From Micromonospora pattaloongensis (GTDB lineage Bacteria > Actinomycetota > Actinomycetes > Mycobacteriales > Micromonosporaceae), in the NCBI RefSeq assembly GCF_900107255.1, contig NZ_FNPH01000001.1, positions 1,054,001 to 1,118,000 on the forward strand: DNA of 64,000 nt. The letters run 5' to 3'. Position 1 is the first letter of the stretch; the number at the start of each line of letters is the position of its first letter. Below, piece after piece: positions 35,412 through 45,002 of the stretch. The notes beneath the pieces were generated by a model that searched no databases, was not told where the DNA came from, and saw only the letters and a program-made list of their open reading frames with translations. The translations under genes and the position numbers were made by a program.

Positions 35412-35690
35412 TCACCTGTTCGACGTCGCGGAGGGAGCGGGGTTGTTCTCGCTCGTGTCGTACGGGATGTCGTGGTCGTCGAGCCCGGGGGCGCCGGGGT
35501 CGACGGAACCGGGATCCCCCGGCACCCCGCCCTCCTGCGTCACCTGCACGTCGTCGAAGGGCAGCAGCGGCTCCGCCCACGGGAAGACGAAGAACCAGAG
35601 CAGCGCGGTGAACCCGGCGGCGAGCAGCAGCGAACCAATGATCTTGCCGGGTAGTCCGAAGGGGAGGCGGCGCCAGATCCACGCGTACAC
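35412..35690 (-). CDS. Small single-pass membrane protein beside sortase
   Basis: 92 residues, no recognised family. The N-terminus MYAWIWRRLPFGLPGK (GTG start) leads into one transmembrane helix (about 16-37) and an acidic Asp/Pro/Gly-rich extracellular tail. It starts two bases after the sortase stop and ends four bases before pabA, so all are probably co-transcribed. The context suggests a sortase-associated or wall-related accessory, which is inference. Confidence 0.75.
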   Translation of the reverse strand: MYAWIWRRLPFGLPGKIIGSLLLAAGFTALLWFFVFPWAEPLLPFDDVQVTQEGGVPGDPGSVDPGAPGLDDHDIPYDTSENNPAPSATSNR

Positions 35691-35692
35691 GG

Positions 35693-37357
35693 TCAGCCCC
35701 CCAACTCTGCGGGATCGCCGGCCGACTTCGGCTGGCTGCGGACGAGCTTGGCGTGCACGATCAGCCGCTCGTAGTTGTCGTATTTCGGGTTGCAGGTGGT
35801 CAGGGTGAGGAAGGCTTGTGTCGGTCTGACGCCCGGCCTGTTCGGCACCGGGGCGACGACCTCGACCCGGGTCGGCTTGACGATGTGGTTCTGCGTGGTC
35901 TGGTACACGAACCAGGTGTTCCTGGTCTCCACCACGATCACGTCGCCGGCCTTCATCTCGTCCAGCCGCCAGAAGGTGGCCGGGTTGCGGTGGCCCGCGA
36001 CCGCGAAGTTCCCGACCTGTCCGGGGTCGGCGCTCTTCGGGTAGTGGCCGGGGGCGTACCGGATGTCCGCCTGGCTCACGCCCTCCACCACGACCCATTC
36101 CTTGCCGAGCTTGGGGATGTGCAGCCAGGCGATCGGCTTGCCGATCTTCGGTGCGGTCGGCGAGCGAGTGGGCGCCGGGGACGGTCCGACGGTCGGGTCC
36201 GGGCCCGGCTGCTCCCACTCCTGGGCGAGTTGGGCGCCGAGATCCTGCTGTTCGGCGTTGACGATCGCCGACTTGCCCCACACCTCGTACGCGGCGAAGA
36301 GCAGCACCACCAGGCCGAACGTCATCAGCAGTTCGCCGGTGGCGCGGGCGCCGGAGCGCAGCCGCGAGCCGATCGTCGGGCGGGTCAACTCGGAGTAGAC
36401 GCTCTTGTAGCCCTCGTCGGTCAGTTCCGGACGCAGCTGGACGACCTGTTCGCCCCGGCGCGGCTGCGGCCCGTCGGTCGCCTCCTCCGCGGCCTTCTCG
36501 GCCGGATCGTCCGACGCCCGCCGCGGCTCGTCCGGGGTGGGCGGGCGCTCGTCCTGGCCGGGTACGCCGTCGTGCGGGCCCGCTGGGCCGGGCAGGGCCG
36601 GCAGCACGGTCGTCGCGTCGCTGTCCACCGGGTTCGAGGCCGGCATCGGCCGGTCGGTGATCGCCGGGATCACCGTGGTCGGGACGTCGACCGTCGGCGG
36701 CACGAGCGCGGCCGGCTGGATCATCGTCGGCGCGTCGCTCAGCGGGGGCGGCTGCGGCGGCTGTCCGGTGCCGGGCTGCGCGGGCACCGCCGGCGAGGGG
36801 GGCCCGGGTGGTGCCGGCGAGGGACGTCGCGGCTCGTAGCCGGTCGGCGCGGGGGAGGGCGGCCGGCCCGGTTCGTGGCCGCGCGGCGGCACCCCCGCCC
36901 GATCGACCGGGTGGTAGTCGTGGAGCGCTCCGGCCGGACTTCCCGCTCCGTATTCGCGCGGCGTCCGGGCCCGGTCGCCGGGCCCGTAGTCACGCGCGGT
37001 CATGCCGGGGCGGGCGTCCGGGCCGTAGTCGCGCGCCGGTGGCGTCGGCCGGTCGCCGGGCAGCGGCCCCTCGGCCGGCGCGCCGGGGCGCGGACCGGGC
37101 CGGTAGCCGGCCGGACGGGGCGGCGCCTCGGGGGAGGGCCATCCCGACGGTGGGTGTGGCGGTGCCGGCGCAGCCGGCGGGATGCCGGTCGGCGGCGGCG
37201 ACACGGGCGCGGCCGCCGACGGGGCGGGTCGGGGCCGGCGGGGAGCCGCCGGGGGCGCGTCCGGCGGGGCGTCGGTGACGCGCGGCATCACAGCCGTCGC
37301 GTCCTCGTCCCGCGCGCGGTGTCGCCCGTGCCGACCGTGGTTCGGTTCGTCGGTCAT
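35693..37357 (-). CDS. Class E sortase with long proline-rich N-terminus
   Basis: Membrane transpeptidase that attaches LPXTG-like (often LAXTG) proteins to peptidoglycan. The 554-residue protein starts with about 330 residues of Pro/Gly/Arg-rich disordered sequence, then a transmembrane helix (about 345-365) and the sortase domain with catalytic His in FAVAGHRN, Cys in [10 protein letters not shown] and Arg in [12 protein letters not shown] 37357 is preferred because GGGGAG lies eight bases upstream; GTG 37366 would overlap the DUF881 stop but has no spacing to the ribosome site. The cytoplasmic tail is far longer than in most sortases. Confidence 0.9.
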   Translation of the reverse strand: MTDEPNHGRHGRHRARDEDATAVMPRVTDAPPDAPPAAPRRPRPAPSAAAPVSPPPTGIPPAAPAPPHPPSGWPSPEAPPRPAGYRPGPRPGAPAEGPLPGDRPTPPARDYGPDARPGMTARDYGPGDRARTPREYGAGSPAGALHDYHPVDRAGVPPRGHEPGRPPSPAPTGYEPRRPSPAPPGPPSPAVPAQPGTGQPPQPPPLSDAPTMIQPAALVPPTVDVPTTVIPAITDRPMPASNPVDSDATTVLPALPGPAGPHDGVPGQDERPPTPDEPRRASDDPAEKAAEEATDGPQPRRGEQVVQLRPELTDEGYKSVYSELTRPTIGSRLRSGARATGELLMTFGLVVLLFAAYEVWGKSAIVNAEQQDLGAQLAQEWEQPGPDPTVGPSPAPTRSPTAPKIGKPIAWLHIPKLGKEWVVVEGVSQADIRYAPGHYPKSADPGQVGNFAVAGHRNPATFWRLDEMKAGDVIVVETRNTWFVYQTTQNHIVKPTRVEVVAPVPNRPGVRPTQAFLTLTTCNPKYDNYERLIVHAKLVRSQPKSAGDPAELGG

Positions 37358-37362
37358 GGCGG

Positions 37363-38172
37363 TCACTCCCCGGGGACGCCGGCGGAGCGGAGCCCGCTCG
37401 ACCCGGCGTACGCCGGCACCGTCACGTTGGACTCGACGGTCTCGCGGTAGCCGAGCCGGTAGTGCAGCACCGCGTCCTTGAACTCGCGGACGCCCTGGTC
37501 GGAGTCGAGCGCGCGCCTCAGCGCGGCGGGATCACCGATCGCGGTGATCCGGAACGGCGGCGAATAGACCCGCCCGTCCAGCAGGAGGGTGTTCCCCACA
37601 CAGCGCACGGCGCTGGTGGAGAGCACCCGGACACCCATGATCGACATTGCCTCAGCTCCCCCGGCCCACATCGCGTTGACGACTGCCTGAACGTCACCCT
37701 GATGAACAACGAGATCATCGTTGCTGGGGTTGCCGGGGCGGCTGCTGTCGTTCAGTCGAGGGGCGTCGTTCAGTTCGACCGTGAGCCCCCGGCCGCGCAG
37801 CGCGGTGAAGCCGGCTCCGGCGAGGCTCCGGGCGACCCGGGCCCGCTGCTCGTTGATCGGCCCGTCCTTGCCCGCGATCGCGTCGGCCTGCTGCTCGGTC
37901 TGGTCGCGCAGCCTCCGGGCGCGCTCCTCACTCGCGGCGACCCGCTCGCGGCGTTCGTTGATCACCTGCGTGATCTCCGGTCGCCGGTCCTCGCGTAGCG
38001 AGGTGCCGCCCGCCGTGGTGGCGGTGGTGGTGAAGAGTAGACCGGCGGCGAGGGAGATCAGCGGGACGCCGATGGACCAGACGCTGCGGCGCCGGGTACG
38101 GCGGGGGAGCAGGCCGACGATCGCACGCCGGAACGCCTTGCCCCAGGACGAGGCACCGGACGTGTACTCCAT
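37363..38172 (-). CDS. DUF881 membrane protein
   Basis: 269-residue single-pass protein of the DUF881 family, found next to crgA and sortase genes across actinobacteria (Rv0012 position). A transmembrane helix at about 33-53 is followed by a coiled-coil-like segment ([18 protein letters not shown]) and the DUF881 core with [12 protein letters not shown] and [18 protein letters not shown]-type sequence. ATG 38172 is chosen because GGAGGGGAG stands directly before it; in-frame ATGs further upstream lack this. Function unproven; a role in division or wall assembly is inferred from context. Confidence 0.87.
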   Translation of the reverse strand: MEYTSGASSWGKAFRRAIVGLLPRRTRRRSVWSIGVPLISLAAGLLFTTTATTAGGTSLREDRRPEITQVINERRERVAASEERARRLRDQTEQQADAIAGKDGPINEQRARVARSLAGAGFTALRGRGLTVELNDAPRLNDSSRPGNPSNDDLVVHQGDVQAVVNAMWAGGAEAMSIMGVRVLSTSAVRCVGNTLLLDGRVYSPPFRITAIGDPAALRRALDSDQGVREFKDAVLHYRLGYRETVESNVTVPAYAGSSGLRSAGVPGE

Positions 38173-38408
38173 CGGCTCCCCTCCGTCCTCCGGCATTGAT
38201 CTCGACTCGTGCTTCCGCGCCACCACGTTGGGGTTTCCGCCCTGCTGGCACCCATTGTGCCGCGTCTCGGCGATCTCCCCGCCCCCGTCCGTGGCCTGAG
38301 CGCGCAGACTTGACTACGCTAGCTGTCGAACATTATTGGCCATGGACCGTCGCCGCTGCGTCCGGTTGTCAGGCCGGACAGAGGATTGCCACCCTTCAGG
38401 AGAGCGTC

Positions 38409-38672
38409 GTGCCAAAGTCTCAGGTCCGCAAGAAGAAGGTGTACACGCCGCCGACCGACGTCCGCCCGGCGGCGACCGCGGCGACGCGCAAGCCCAGCCC
38501 CGTCTGGCTGCCGATCACCGCCGTCTCGTTGATCGTCTTCGGCATCGCCTGGCTGGTGGTCTACTACCTCTCCGAGACCTCCTACCCGGTCGCTTCGTGG
38601 GGTTACTGGAACCTCGCCGTCGGGTTCGGCGCGATGGTCGGCTCGCTGATCCTGCTCTCCCGCTGGCGCTGA
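38409..38672 (+). CDS. crgA: CrgA cell-division protein
   Basis: Small divisome membrane protein of 87 residues. In Streptomyces CrgA restrains FtsZ ring formation in aerial hyphae; in mycobacteria it helps assemble the divisome. Basic cytoplasmic N-terminus (PKSQVRKKKVYTPP), two transmembrane helices (about 33-53 and 65-83) and the conserved end GFGAMVGSLILLSRWR. GTG start with AGGAGAG about six bases upstream. Divergent from the DUF881 gene, the usual arrangement. Confidence 0.95.
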   Translation: MPKSQVRKKKVYTPPTDVRPAATAATRKPSPVWLPITAVSLIVFGIAWLVVYYLSETSYPVASWGYWNLAVGFGAMVGSLILLSRWR

Positions 38673-38805
38673 GCCCGCGGCCCGCGCCGGCCGCCGGCCC
38701 GGGCGCAGGGCCGCAAACCCGTCTGACCCGTTCGGCGACCGCCACCCGTGGCGGTCGCCGAAACCTGCGACGGGTGCGCCGTCGAACCGCGTGCGAGCTG
38801 CGAGG

Positions 38806-38828
38806 TTACTCACGCTACTGATGAGTAA
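38806..38828. promoter_or_regulatory. Inverted repeat upstream of etfD
   Basis: TTACTCA (38806-38812) and TGAGTAA (38822-38828) are perfect inverted arms separated by nine bases. The right part, CTACTGATGAGTAA (38815-38828), also matches 10 of 14 positions of the operator CTACCGGCCAGTAA in front of the acyl-CoA dehydrogenase gene at 60903. It lies 80 bases before the etfD start. Confidence 0.55.
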
Positions 38829-38907
38829 CATTGCGCGTACGCTCACACTGTGACCGGCTGGTTCGGTCACCAGCGCTTGCCAAGCAGCAAACCGGGAGGC
38901 CAAGGCA

Positions 38908-41115
38908 ATGGGCAGCGTCCAGATCGTCACTACGGTGCTTGCCGCCGCCGTCACGGCCGTCGCGGTGTGGTTGGCCGTACGGGCGGTGCGGCAGATGGTC
39001 GCCGTGATCCGCCTCGGCCAACCCGATCCCGACCGGTTCGGCGACAAGGGCGTCCGGACCAGGACCATGCTCACCGAGACGGTCGGGCACACCCGGATGC
39101 TCAAGTGGAGCGTGGTCGGCGCCGCGCACTGGTTCGTGATGGTGGCGTTCATCGCGCTGTCGTCGCTGGTGCTGGAGGCGTACTTCGAGGTCGTGGACCC
39201 GAAGGCGGAGCTGCCGATCGTCGGCGGGTGGCTGCCGTACGGGCTGGTCACCGAGCTCATCGGGATCTTCGGCTTCGTCGGCATCCTCGTGCTGATCGGG
39301 ATCCGACTCGCCAACCGCCCGAACCGGGCCAAGGGTCGCTCGCGTTTCACCGGCTCGACGATGTGGCAGGGCTACTTCGTCGAGGCCGTCGTGCTGGCCG
39401 TCCTGGTCGTCGGCTTCTTCATCCGCGGCTTCAAGGTCGCCACCGACCACTTCGAGTACCCGGTCTGGGCCACCCCGGTCAGCCACGCCGTCGGCGCGCT
39501 GCTGCCGAACTGGCCGGACGCGGTCTCGGTCACCGCGCTGCTCAAGATCGCCATCTCGATGACCTGGCTGATCGTGATCGCCCTCAACGTGACGATGGGC
39601 GTCGCGTGGCACCGCTTCCTCGCGTTCTTCAACATCTTCTTCAAGCGCGAGCCGGCCAAGCCCGCCGGCTCCGGTCTCGGCGCGCTGCGCCCGATGATGA
39701 GCCAGGGCAAGCCGCTCGACTTCGAGGAGGCCGACCCGGAGAAGGACCAGTTCGGCGTCGCGCACGTCGAGCAGTTCACCTGGAAGGGCCTGCTCGACTT
39801 CAGCACCTGCACCGAGTGCGGCCGCTGCCAGTCGCAGTGCCCGGCCTGGAACACCGGTAAGCCGCTCTCGCCGAAGCTGATGATCCTGTCGCTGCGCGAC
39901 CACGCGTACGCCAAGGCGCCCTACCTGCTGGCCGGCGGCGGCAAGGACCTGACCGGCGAGGAGAAGGCGACCGCCGCGCAGCTCGCGCACATGGACGTGC
40001 TGGCGCTCGCCGAGGGCGACCGTCCGCTGATCGGCGGCGCCGACGTCGGCGGCGTCATCGACCCGGACGTCCTCTGGTCCTGCACCACCTGCGGCGCCTG
40101 CGTCGAGCAGTGCCCCGTCGACATCGAGCATGTCGACCACATCGTCGACATGCGCCGCTACCAGGTCCTGATCGAGTCGAGCTTCCCGTCCGAGGCCGGC
40201 GTCATGCTGCGGAACCTGGAGAACAAGGGCAACCCGTGGGGCGCGCCGCAGAACACCCGCGAGGACTGGACCAAGGGCCTGGACTTCGAGGTGCCGCGGG
40301 TCGGCGAGGTCGATGACTTCGAGTACCTCTTCTGGGTGGGCTGCGCCGGCGCGTTCGAGGACCGGGCGAAGAAGACCACCCGTGCGGTCGCCACGCTGCT
40401 GAACGAGGCGGGTGTGAAGTTCGCGATCCTCGGTGAGGGCGAGACGTGCTCGGGCGACCCGGCCCGCCGGATCGGCAACGAGTTCGTGTTCCAGATGCTC
40501 GCGCAGCAGAACGTCGAGACGCTGAACGAGGCGTTCGGCGACCGCGAGCCGGCCAAGCGCAAGATCGTCGCGACCTGCCCGCACTGCTTCAACACGCTCG
40601 GCAACGAGTACGGGCAGCTCGGCGGCCACTTCGAGGTCGTGCACCACACGCAGCTGCTGGCGCACCTGGTCGCCACCGGCAAGCTCACCCCGGTGCAGCC
40701 GGTCGACGGCGCGGTCACCTACCACGACCCCTGCTACCTGGGCCGGCACAACCGCGTCTTCACCCCGCCGCGCGAGGTGCTCGGGTCGGCGGCGGCCGAG
40801 GGCCTCACGGAGATGCCACGCAACTCCGAGCGCTCCTTCTGCTGCGGCGCCGGTGGCGCCCGGATGTGGATGGAGGAGCGCATCGGTAAGCGCATCAACG
40901 TCGAGCGGGTCGAGGAGGCGCTCTCGACGGGGGCCCAGACCATCGCGGTCGGCTGCCCGTTCTGCTACACGATGCTCGGCGACGGCGTGACCGGGAAGAA
41001 GTCGACCGGCGAGGCCGGCGACAACGTCGAGGTCGTGGACGTGGCTACGGTGCTGCTCCGGTCGGTGAAGCCGGAGACCACCGCCGAGCGCGAGCCGGCG
41101 GCGAGCGGGGCGTAA
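38908..41115 (+). CDS. etfD: EtfD: membrane iron-sulfur ETF:menaquinone reductase
   Basis: Membrane oxidoreductase that takes electrons from ETF, reduced by acyl-CoA dehydrogenases, into menaquinone. 735 residues, resembling M. tuberculosis Rv0338c. An NarI-like membrane part with five to six helices (residues 1-245) precedes two [4Fe-4S] ferredoxin motifs (Cys301/304/307/311 and Cys392/395/398/402) and two CCG-type cysteine-rich domains (VGCAGAFED; DPCYLGRHN and FCCGAGGARMW) that hold a heterodisulfide-reductase-like cluster. ATG start. It is the expected electron outlet for the two acyl-CoA dehydrogenases of this window, and its upstream site resembles theirs. Confidence 0.9.
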   Translation: MGSVQIVTTVLAAAVTAVAVWLAVRAVRQMVAVIRLGQPDPDRFGDKGVRTRTMLTETVGHTRMLKWSVVGAAHWFVMVAFIALSSLVLEAYFEVVDPKAELPIVGGWLPYGLVTELIGIFGFVGILVLIGIRLANRPNRAKGRSRFTGSTMWQGYFVEAVVLAVLVVGFFIRGFKVATDHFEYPVWATPVSHAVGALLPNWPDAVSVTALLKIAISMTWLIVIALNVTMGVAWHRFLAFFNIFFKREPAKPAGSGLGALRPMMSQGKPLDFEEADPEKDQFGVAHVEQFTWKGLLDFSTCTECGRCQSQCPAWNTGKPLSPKLMILSLRDHAYAKAPYLLAGGGKDLTGEEKATAAQLAHMDVLALAEGDRPLIGGADVGGVIDPDVLWSCTTCGACVEQCPVDIEHVDHIVDMRRYQVLIESSFPSEAGVMLRNLENKGNPWGAPQNTREDWTKGLDFEVPRVGEVDDFEYLFWVGCAGAFEDRAKKTTRAVATLLNEAGVKFAILGEGETCSGDPARRIGNEFVFQMLAQQNVETLNEAFGDREPAKRKIVATCPHCFNTLGNEYGQLGGHFEVVHHTQLLAHLVATGKLTPVQPVDGAVTYHDPCYLGRHNRVFTPPREVLGSAAAEGLTEMPRNSERSFCCGAGGARMWMEERIGKRINVERVEEALSTGAQTIAVGCPFCYTMLGDGVTGKKSTGEAGDNVEVVDVATVLLRSVKPETTAEREPAASGA

Positions 41116-41127
41116 CGCACGTCACCA

Positions 41128-41163
41128 AAGGCCCACATCGGTCACCCGATCGGTGTGGGCCTT
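41128..41163. terminator. Terminator after etfD
   Basis: AAGGCCCACA at 41128-41137 pairs with TGTGGGCCTT at 41154-41163; an inner ATCGG/CCGAT pair extends the stem. It starts 12 bases after the stop codon. Confidence 0.8.
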
Positions 41164-41412
41164 CGCGTTCGGGGGCCGGGAATGCGCGCTGACTAGCGAA
41201 AATAGTGCATTCACAATATACGCGCGGCATTCATGAGTCTCGTTCTCACGCAACACATGGTATTGGCGCGACCGCGCAGCGAACATGCGCCCTTTCCCGC
41301 CTTGATTTGGTTCGGAACCTCTTCTAACGTGAGCCACTGGCCGCTGTGGATGTCGGTCTCCACTTCCCCCGCGGGAGGCCCCGGCGGTCGGTGATGAAGG
41401 AGTCGGTGCCCG

Positions 41413-42450
41413 ATGGCACGTGCGCGCGACAATCTGCGCCAGCCACAGAACCGAGAACATCAGCAGACGCGTTCCCGCCCGCCACTCCGCGTCGCAGGCC
41501 GTGTGCTCCTCGCTCTCGCGGCGGTGCTCGCCGTCGGCGCGCTCTCGCCCGCACAGGCGCACGCCGAGCCCTCGGTCGGCGAGATCGAGAAGCAGATCGA
41601 CGCCCAGTGGGAGCAGCTCGAGCCCGTCATCGAGCAGTACAACAAGGTGCACAGCCAGCTCAAGGCCAACAAGAAGCGGCAGACCGAGCTGGCGAAGAAG
41701 ATCCGACCGCTGTCGTTGCAGGTCGAGATGGCGATGTTCCAGGTCGGCCAGATGGCGAACCAGTCGTACCGGGTCGGCCCCTCCTCGGATCTGAACGCCC
41801 TGCTCGCATCCGGGTCCGCCAGCGCCCTCACCGAACAGCTCACCCTGCTCGACCGGCTCACCCGGCAGCAGCGGGAGCAGATCGCCGGCGTCACGGCCGC
41901 CCGCGACAAGTTCGACGGCGAGAAGCGCAAGCTCGACGCGCTCGTCGCGCAGCAGCAGAAGCAGGACGCCGAGCTGGCCGCGCGGAAGAAGAAGATCGAG
42001 AAAGATCTCGACCGGCTGCAGAAGCTCCGCGTGACCGCGTACGGCTCGAGCAGCGCCGGCGGCTCCCTGCGGATTGGGCCATGCCCCGCGACCTACCCGG
42101 GCGGTAAGGCCGGGATCGCGGTGAAGACCGCCTGCGCCCAGATCGGCAAGCCGTACGTCTTCAACGCGTCCGGGCCGGGGTCGTTCGACTGCTCCGGCCT
42201 CACCCAGTACGCCTGGGCCGCGGCCGGCGTGTCCCTCACCCACTTCACCGGCGCCCAGTGGAACGAGGGCACCCCGGTGAGTCAGAGCGAGGCGCGCCCC
42301 GGCGACCTGGTCTTCTTCCGCAGCGACCTGTCCCACGTCGGGATGTACGTCGGCAACGGCCTGATGGTGCACGCGCCGACGAGCGGTGACGTGGTGCGGA
42401 TGGCGCCCATCAACCAGTTGCCGATCGCGGGCTTCCGCCGACCCGGCTGA
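41413..42450 (+). CDS. NlpC/P60 peptidoglycan endopeptidase (RipA-like), paralogue 1
   Basis: Secreted wall hydrolase, 345 residues, likely cutting D-Glu/meso-DAP bonds. Signal peptide about 1-51 (LALAAVLAVGALSPAQAHA), an autoinhibitory-type coiled coil about 52-205, then the NlpC/P60 domain with Cys260 in FDCSGLTQYAW, His308 in SHVGMYVG and His320 in MVHAP. ATG with GAAGGAG nine bases upstream. It closely resembles the gene at 45003 in layout and sequence, but its AT-rich leader (41164-41412) contains no riboswitch. Convergent with the amidase gene across a 14-bp hairpin. Confidence 0.92.
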   Translation: MARARDNLRQPQNREHQQTRSRPPLRVAGRVLLALAAVLAVGALSPAQAHAEPSVGEIEKQIDAQWEQLEPVIEQYNKVHSQLKANKKRQTELAKKIRPLSLQVEMAMFQVGQMANQSYRVGPSSDLNALLASGSASALTEQLTLLDRLTRQQREQIAGVTAARDKFDGEKRKLDALVAQQQKQDAELAARKKKIEKDLDRLQKLRVTAYGSSSAGGSLRIGPCPATYPGGKAGIAVKTACAQIGKPYVFNASGPGSFDCSGLTQYAWAAAGVSLTHFTGAQWNEGTPVSQSEARPGDLVFFRSDLSHVGMYVGNGLMVHAPTSGDVVRMAPINQLPIAGFRRPG

Positions 42451-42477
42451 CGTTCGGCGCGCCGACGGCACCCGGCA

Positions 42478-42510
42478 AAGGGCCCCTGCTCCTCGCGAGC
42501 AGGGGCCCTT
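42478..42510. terminator. Bidirectional hairpin between endopeptidase and amidase genes
   Basis: AAGGGCCCCTGCTC at 42478-42491 pairs perfectly with 42497-42510 around a five-base loop, in the 75-base gap between convergent stops. Confidence 0.85.
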
Positions 42511-42525
42511 GCTGTGATCGCGGGA

Positions 42526-44541
42526 TCAGCGCGGGGCACCCACCGGTGAGGGCAGGAGCCGCAGGTCGTCCTTGTTCACGTACATGATCCGGTGGCCGAA
42601 CTGGATCTGCACGTAGGTCAGCTCGCCGCGGATGACCGTGCGGTCACCCGGCGCCGAGCCGTCGAAGCTCACCGCGCGGTAGTACTCGCTCGGCAGGATG
42701 TTGCCGACGGCGTAGCGCTGGCCGGCCGCGAGCGTGTACTGCAGCGGCACGATCGCCTGCGCCGGCACGCCGTCCGGGTAAGCCGCCGCCTCCGGGTAGG
42801 CCCGGCCGTACACGGGGATCGTCGCCTTGCCCGCCTTCGGCGTCGCCACCAGGCCGGTGGACCACTTGGCCGTGGGAGCGGCGGCGGGGTTGTGGAACCA
42901 CGCCTTCTGCCCGAGGTACCAGATCGCCGTCCAGTCGCGCTGCCGCTCCGCGACCGCGTACGTCTGGCCGGCCGACGCCCGGGCACCGTGGTCCCAGACC
43001 TCCATCGTGCTCGGTGCACCGTCCGCGTGCAGGCCGAGGTCGACGACCAGCGGCGCGTCGTGGCTGGGCGCGCTGTGCAGGATCACCGCCGACGATCCGC
43101 GCGACGGGCACGGCGCGGACGGCGGGACGGGGGCCGGCGGGGCCGGCCGTTCCGGCGGCTGCCGGTTGCAGCCCTGGAACGCCGGCCGGTTGGTGGTGAA
43201 GTCCGGGTCGATGGTGACCAGTCCGGTCCGCGCCGTGCCGAACTGCCGGAACGGGGCCCTGAGCAGATCGAAGTAGTGCCCCCAGTCCCAGTACGGGCCG
43301 GGGTCCCAGTGCATGCCGCCGACCGCGGCCGGGGTGATGCCGGGGACGTTGTCGTGGCCGATGATGTGGTTGCGGTCGAGCGGGATGTCGAACCGCTGCG
43401 CGAGGTAGCCCACCAGCTTCGCCGAGGTGCGGTACATCGCCTCGGTGTACCAGGTGCCCGCGCCCGCGAAGCCCTCGTGTTCCAGCCCGATCGCCTTGGC
43501 GTTGACGTACCAGTTGCCGGCGTGCCACGCGACGTCCTTGGCCTTGACGTGCTGCGCGATGTGGCCGTCGACGGAGCGGAGCGTGTAGTTCCAGCTCACG
43601 TACGTCGGGTCCTGCACCATGTTGATGGTGCCGGCGTAGGAGCCCTCGGTGTCGTGGATGACGATGTATTCGATCTTCTGCTGCGCGGGCCGGTTGGCGA
43701 GGTCGTGGTTGCCGTAGTCGCCCGAGGTCGGGCCGTACTGCTCGTAGGGGGCGGGGATCCACTCGCAGGCGACGTCGCTCGGGCACTCCAGGCCGTCGGT
43801 CCGCGCGGGCTTGCGCAACCCGAGCCGCTCCAGCCAGGCCCGCACGGGGACGAGGCCGGCGTGCCGGGCCAGCGTGACGCGGTGCCCGTCGTCGGTCACC
43901 CGACTCGCGCCGTCCCGGATCGTGCCGAAGACCTCGTCGGCGAAGGCCGCCGCGGCGTCGGCGTTGTCCGCGCCCGAGTAGCGCGCCACCGCGCCGTACC
44001 AGGCCGCGGGGTCGGTGCGGGCGCCGACCGGGGCGCCGAGCGCCTTCTGGTACGAGGCGAGCAGCGCCGCGCCGCCCCGGATGTTCGCCGTCGGGTCCGC
44101 GCGCAACGCCTCCTTCGCGACGCCGGTCAGCGCGGCGGCGGCGTCGAGGGTCTGCATCGAGGCGGCGGGCGGCGTGCCCGTCTCGCCCGAGTCGACGTCC
44201 TTGGCCGGTCGGCTGTCATCGCCGCGCGGGTCCTCGTCGTCGTCGTGGTGCTGCCCGCCCGGGGAGGCCACGTGCGCGGCGTCGGTGAGATGCATCGGGC
44301 CGTAGCCGCCGCTGGTGCTCGGCGTGCCGGCGTTGGTGTCCCAGCGCGACTCCAGGTAGGAGACGCCGAGCAGCACGCTCTCCGGCACCCCGTACGCCGC
44401 GGCGGCGGCCGCGTACTCCTGTTGCCGGTCGTCGGGCGCGGCGCCCACGGCCGGCGCCGGTCCCGGCGACAGCAGCGTGGTCGCCCCGACGACCGCGGTG
44501 CTGAGCAGGGCCAGCCTGCTCAGCGCTTTGGAACGGTGCAT
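42526..44541 (-). CDS. Secreted N-acetylmuramoyl-L-alanine amidase with lysozyme-like N-terminus
   Basis: Exported peptidoglycan hydrolase of 671 residues. A signal peptide (about 1-35) is followed by a lysozyme-like segment (YGVPESVLLGVSYLESRWD, GGYGPMHLTD), an Asp/His-rich spacer, and an Amidase_2 domain (about 290-450). The amidase has zinc-ligand candidates in YIVIHDTEG and GHDNVPGITP and the landmark KAIGLEHEG. The C-terminal 200 residues contain repeated beta segments that resemble wall-binding SH3-like domains. ATG 44541 is chosen because GGAGG lies six bases upstream; an in-frame ATG four codons earlier overlaps that site. A Trp-rich amidase core suggests glycan binding. Confidence 0.88.
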   Translation of the reverse strand: MHRSKALSRLALLSTAVVGATTLLSPGPAPAVGAAPDDRQQEYAAAAAAYGVPESVLLGVSYLESRWDTNAGTPSTSGGYGPMHLTDAAHVASPGGQHHDDDEDPRGDDSRPAKDVDSGETGTPPAASMQTLDAAAALTGVAKEALRADPTANIRGGAALLASYQKALGAPVGARTDPAAWYGAVARYSGADNADAAAAFADEVFGTIRDGASRVTDDGHRVTLARHAGLVPVRAWLERLGLRKPARTDGLECPSDVACEWIPAPYEQYGPTSGDYGNHDLANRPAQQKIEYIVIHDTEGSYAGTINMVQDPTYVSWNYTLRSVDGHIAQHVKAKDVAWHAGNWYVNAKAIGLEHEGFAGAGTWYTEAMYRTSAKLVGYLAQRFDIPLDRNHIIGHDNVPGITPAAVGGMHWDPGPYWDWGHYFDLLRAPFRQFGTARTGLVTIDPDFTTNRPAFQGCNRQPPERPAPPAPVPPSAPCPSRGSSAVILHSAPSHDAPLVVDLGLHADGAPSTMEVWDHGARASAGQTYAVAERQRDWTAIWYLGQKAWFHNPAAAPTAKWSTGLVATPKAGKATIPVYGRAYPEAAAYPDGVPAQAIVPLQYTLAAGQRYAVGNILPSEYYRAVSFDGSAPGDRTVIRGELTYVQIQFGHRIMYVNKDDLRLLPSPVGAPR

Positions 44542-44865
44542 TCGGACCTCCATTCAGGGTGTTGCTTCCCCGCCCACCCTCGCCCCGACCGCGCACGCCC
44601 GTCAATGGGTTGCGGTTGGTGCATCGAGAGAGAAGAAAAGCTTCATCGGGCCCGGGGTGGGATCCGATAGACCATCGACAATGACCCACCTCGACCGTTG
44701 CGCCCGATACATTTTCGTTGGTCGATTGTAGGCGTGGCGCGTTACCGGCGGATATACGTCCGAAACTGAGTGGTCGTCACGCTTGCGCCCGGAGAACCGG
44801 CGTCTCTAATGTGGGTCCTTGTCGAGCCGGAACGCGGTCGCCCAACCTGGTCGGCCCCGACCCGA

Positions 44866-44984
44866 CGCCGCCGAATCGTTCACGCAGCACGAGCCGGGGA
44901 CCCACGTACCACTGGGGTGAATCCGCATCGCGGTAGGGCGCCACTCTTTCCCGCCCGAACCCGTCAGCTAACCCGGTAGGCGGA
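44866..44984 (+). promoter_or_regulatory. c-di-AMP (ydaO-yuaA) riboswitch
   Basis: The leader of the second NlpC/P60 gene carries the conserved core of the ydaO class in order: GAGCCGGGGACCCA, CTGGGGTGAATCCG, CGGTAGGGC, CTTTCCCGCCCGAACCCG, then TCAGCTAACCCGGTAGGCGG. Outer pairing of GCCGCC (44867-44872) with GGCGG (44979-44983) closes the element. The class senses cyclic di-AMP and turns wall-hydrolase genes off in actinobacteria. It ends 19 bases before the GTG, overlapping the zone that would expose the GAAGGAG ribosome site. The stretch 44542-44865 holds no gene. Confidence 0.93.
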
Positions 44985-45002
44985 CTGGAAAGAAGGAGTC
45001 CG

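Noticed and set aside
35412-36281. Single long minus-strand frame covering the small membrane protein and part of the sortase
   Set aside because: Only the last 92 codons have protein-like character with a start; the upstream part is a shadow of the sortase gene in another frame.
38815-40749. Minus-strand open frame opposite etfD
   Set aside because: EtfD has all iron-sulfur motifs on the plus strand; the antisense frame is biased in composition only.
41164-41412. Possible second ydaO riboswitch before the first NlpC/P60 gene
   Set aside because: None of the conserved core blocks found at 44866-44984 are present; the leader is AT-rich and unstructured.
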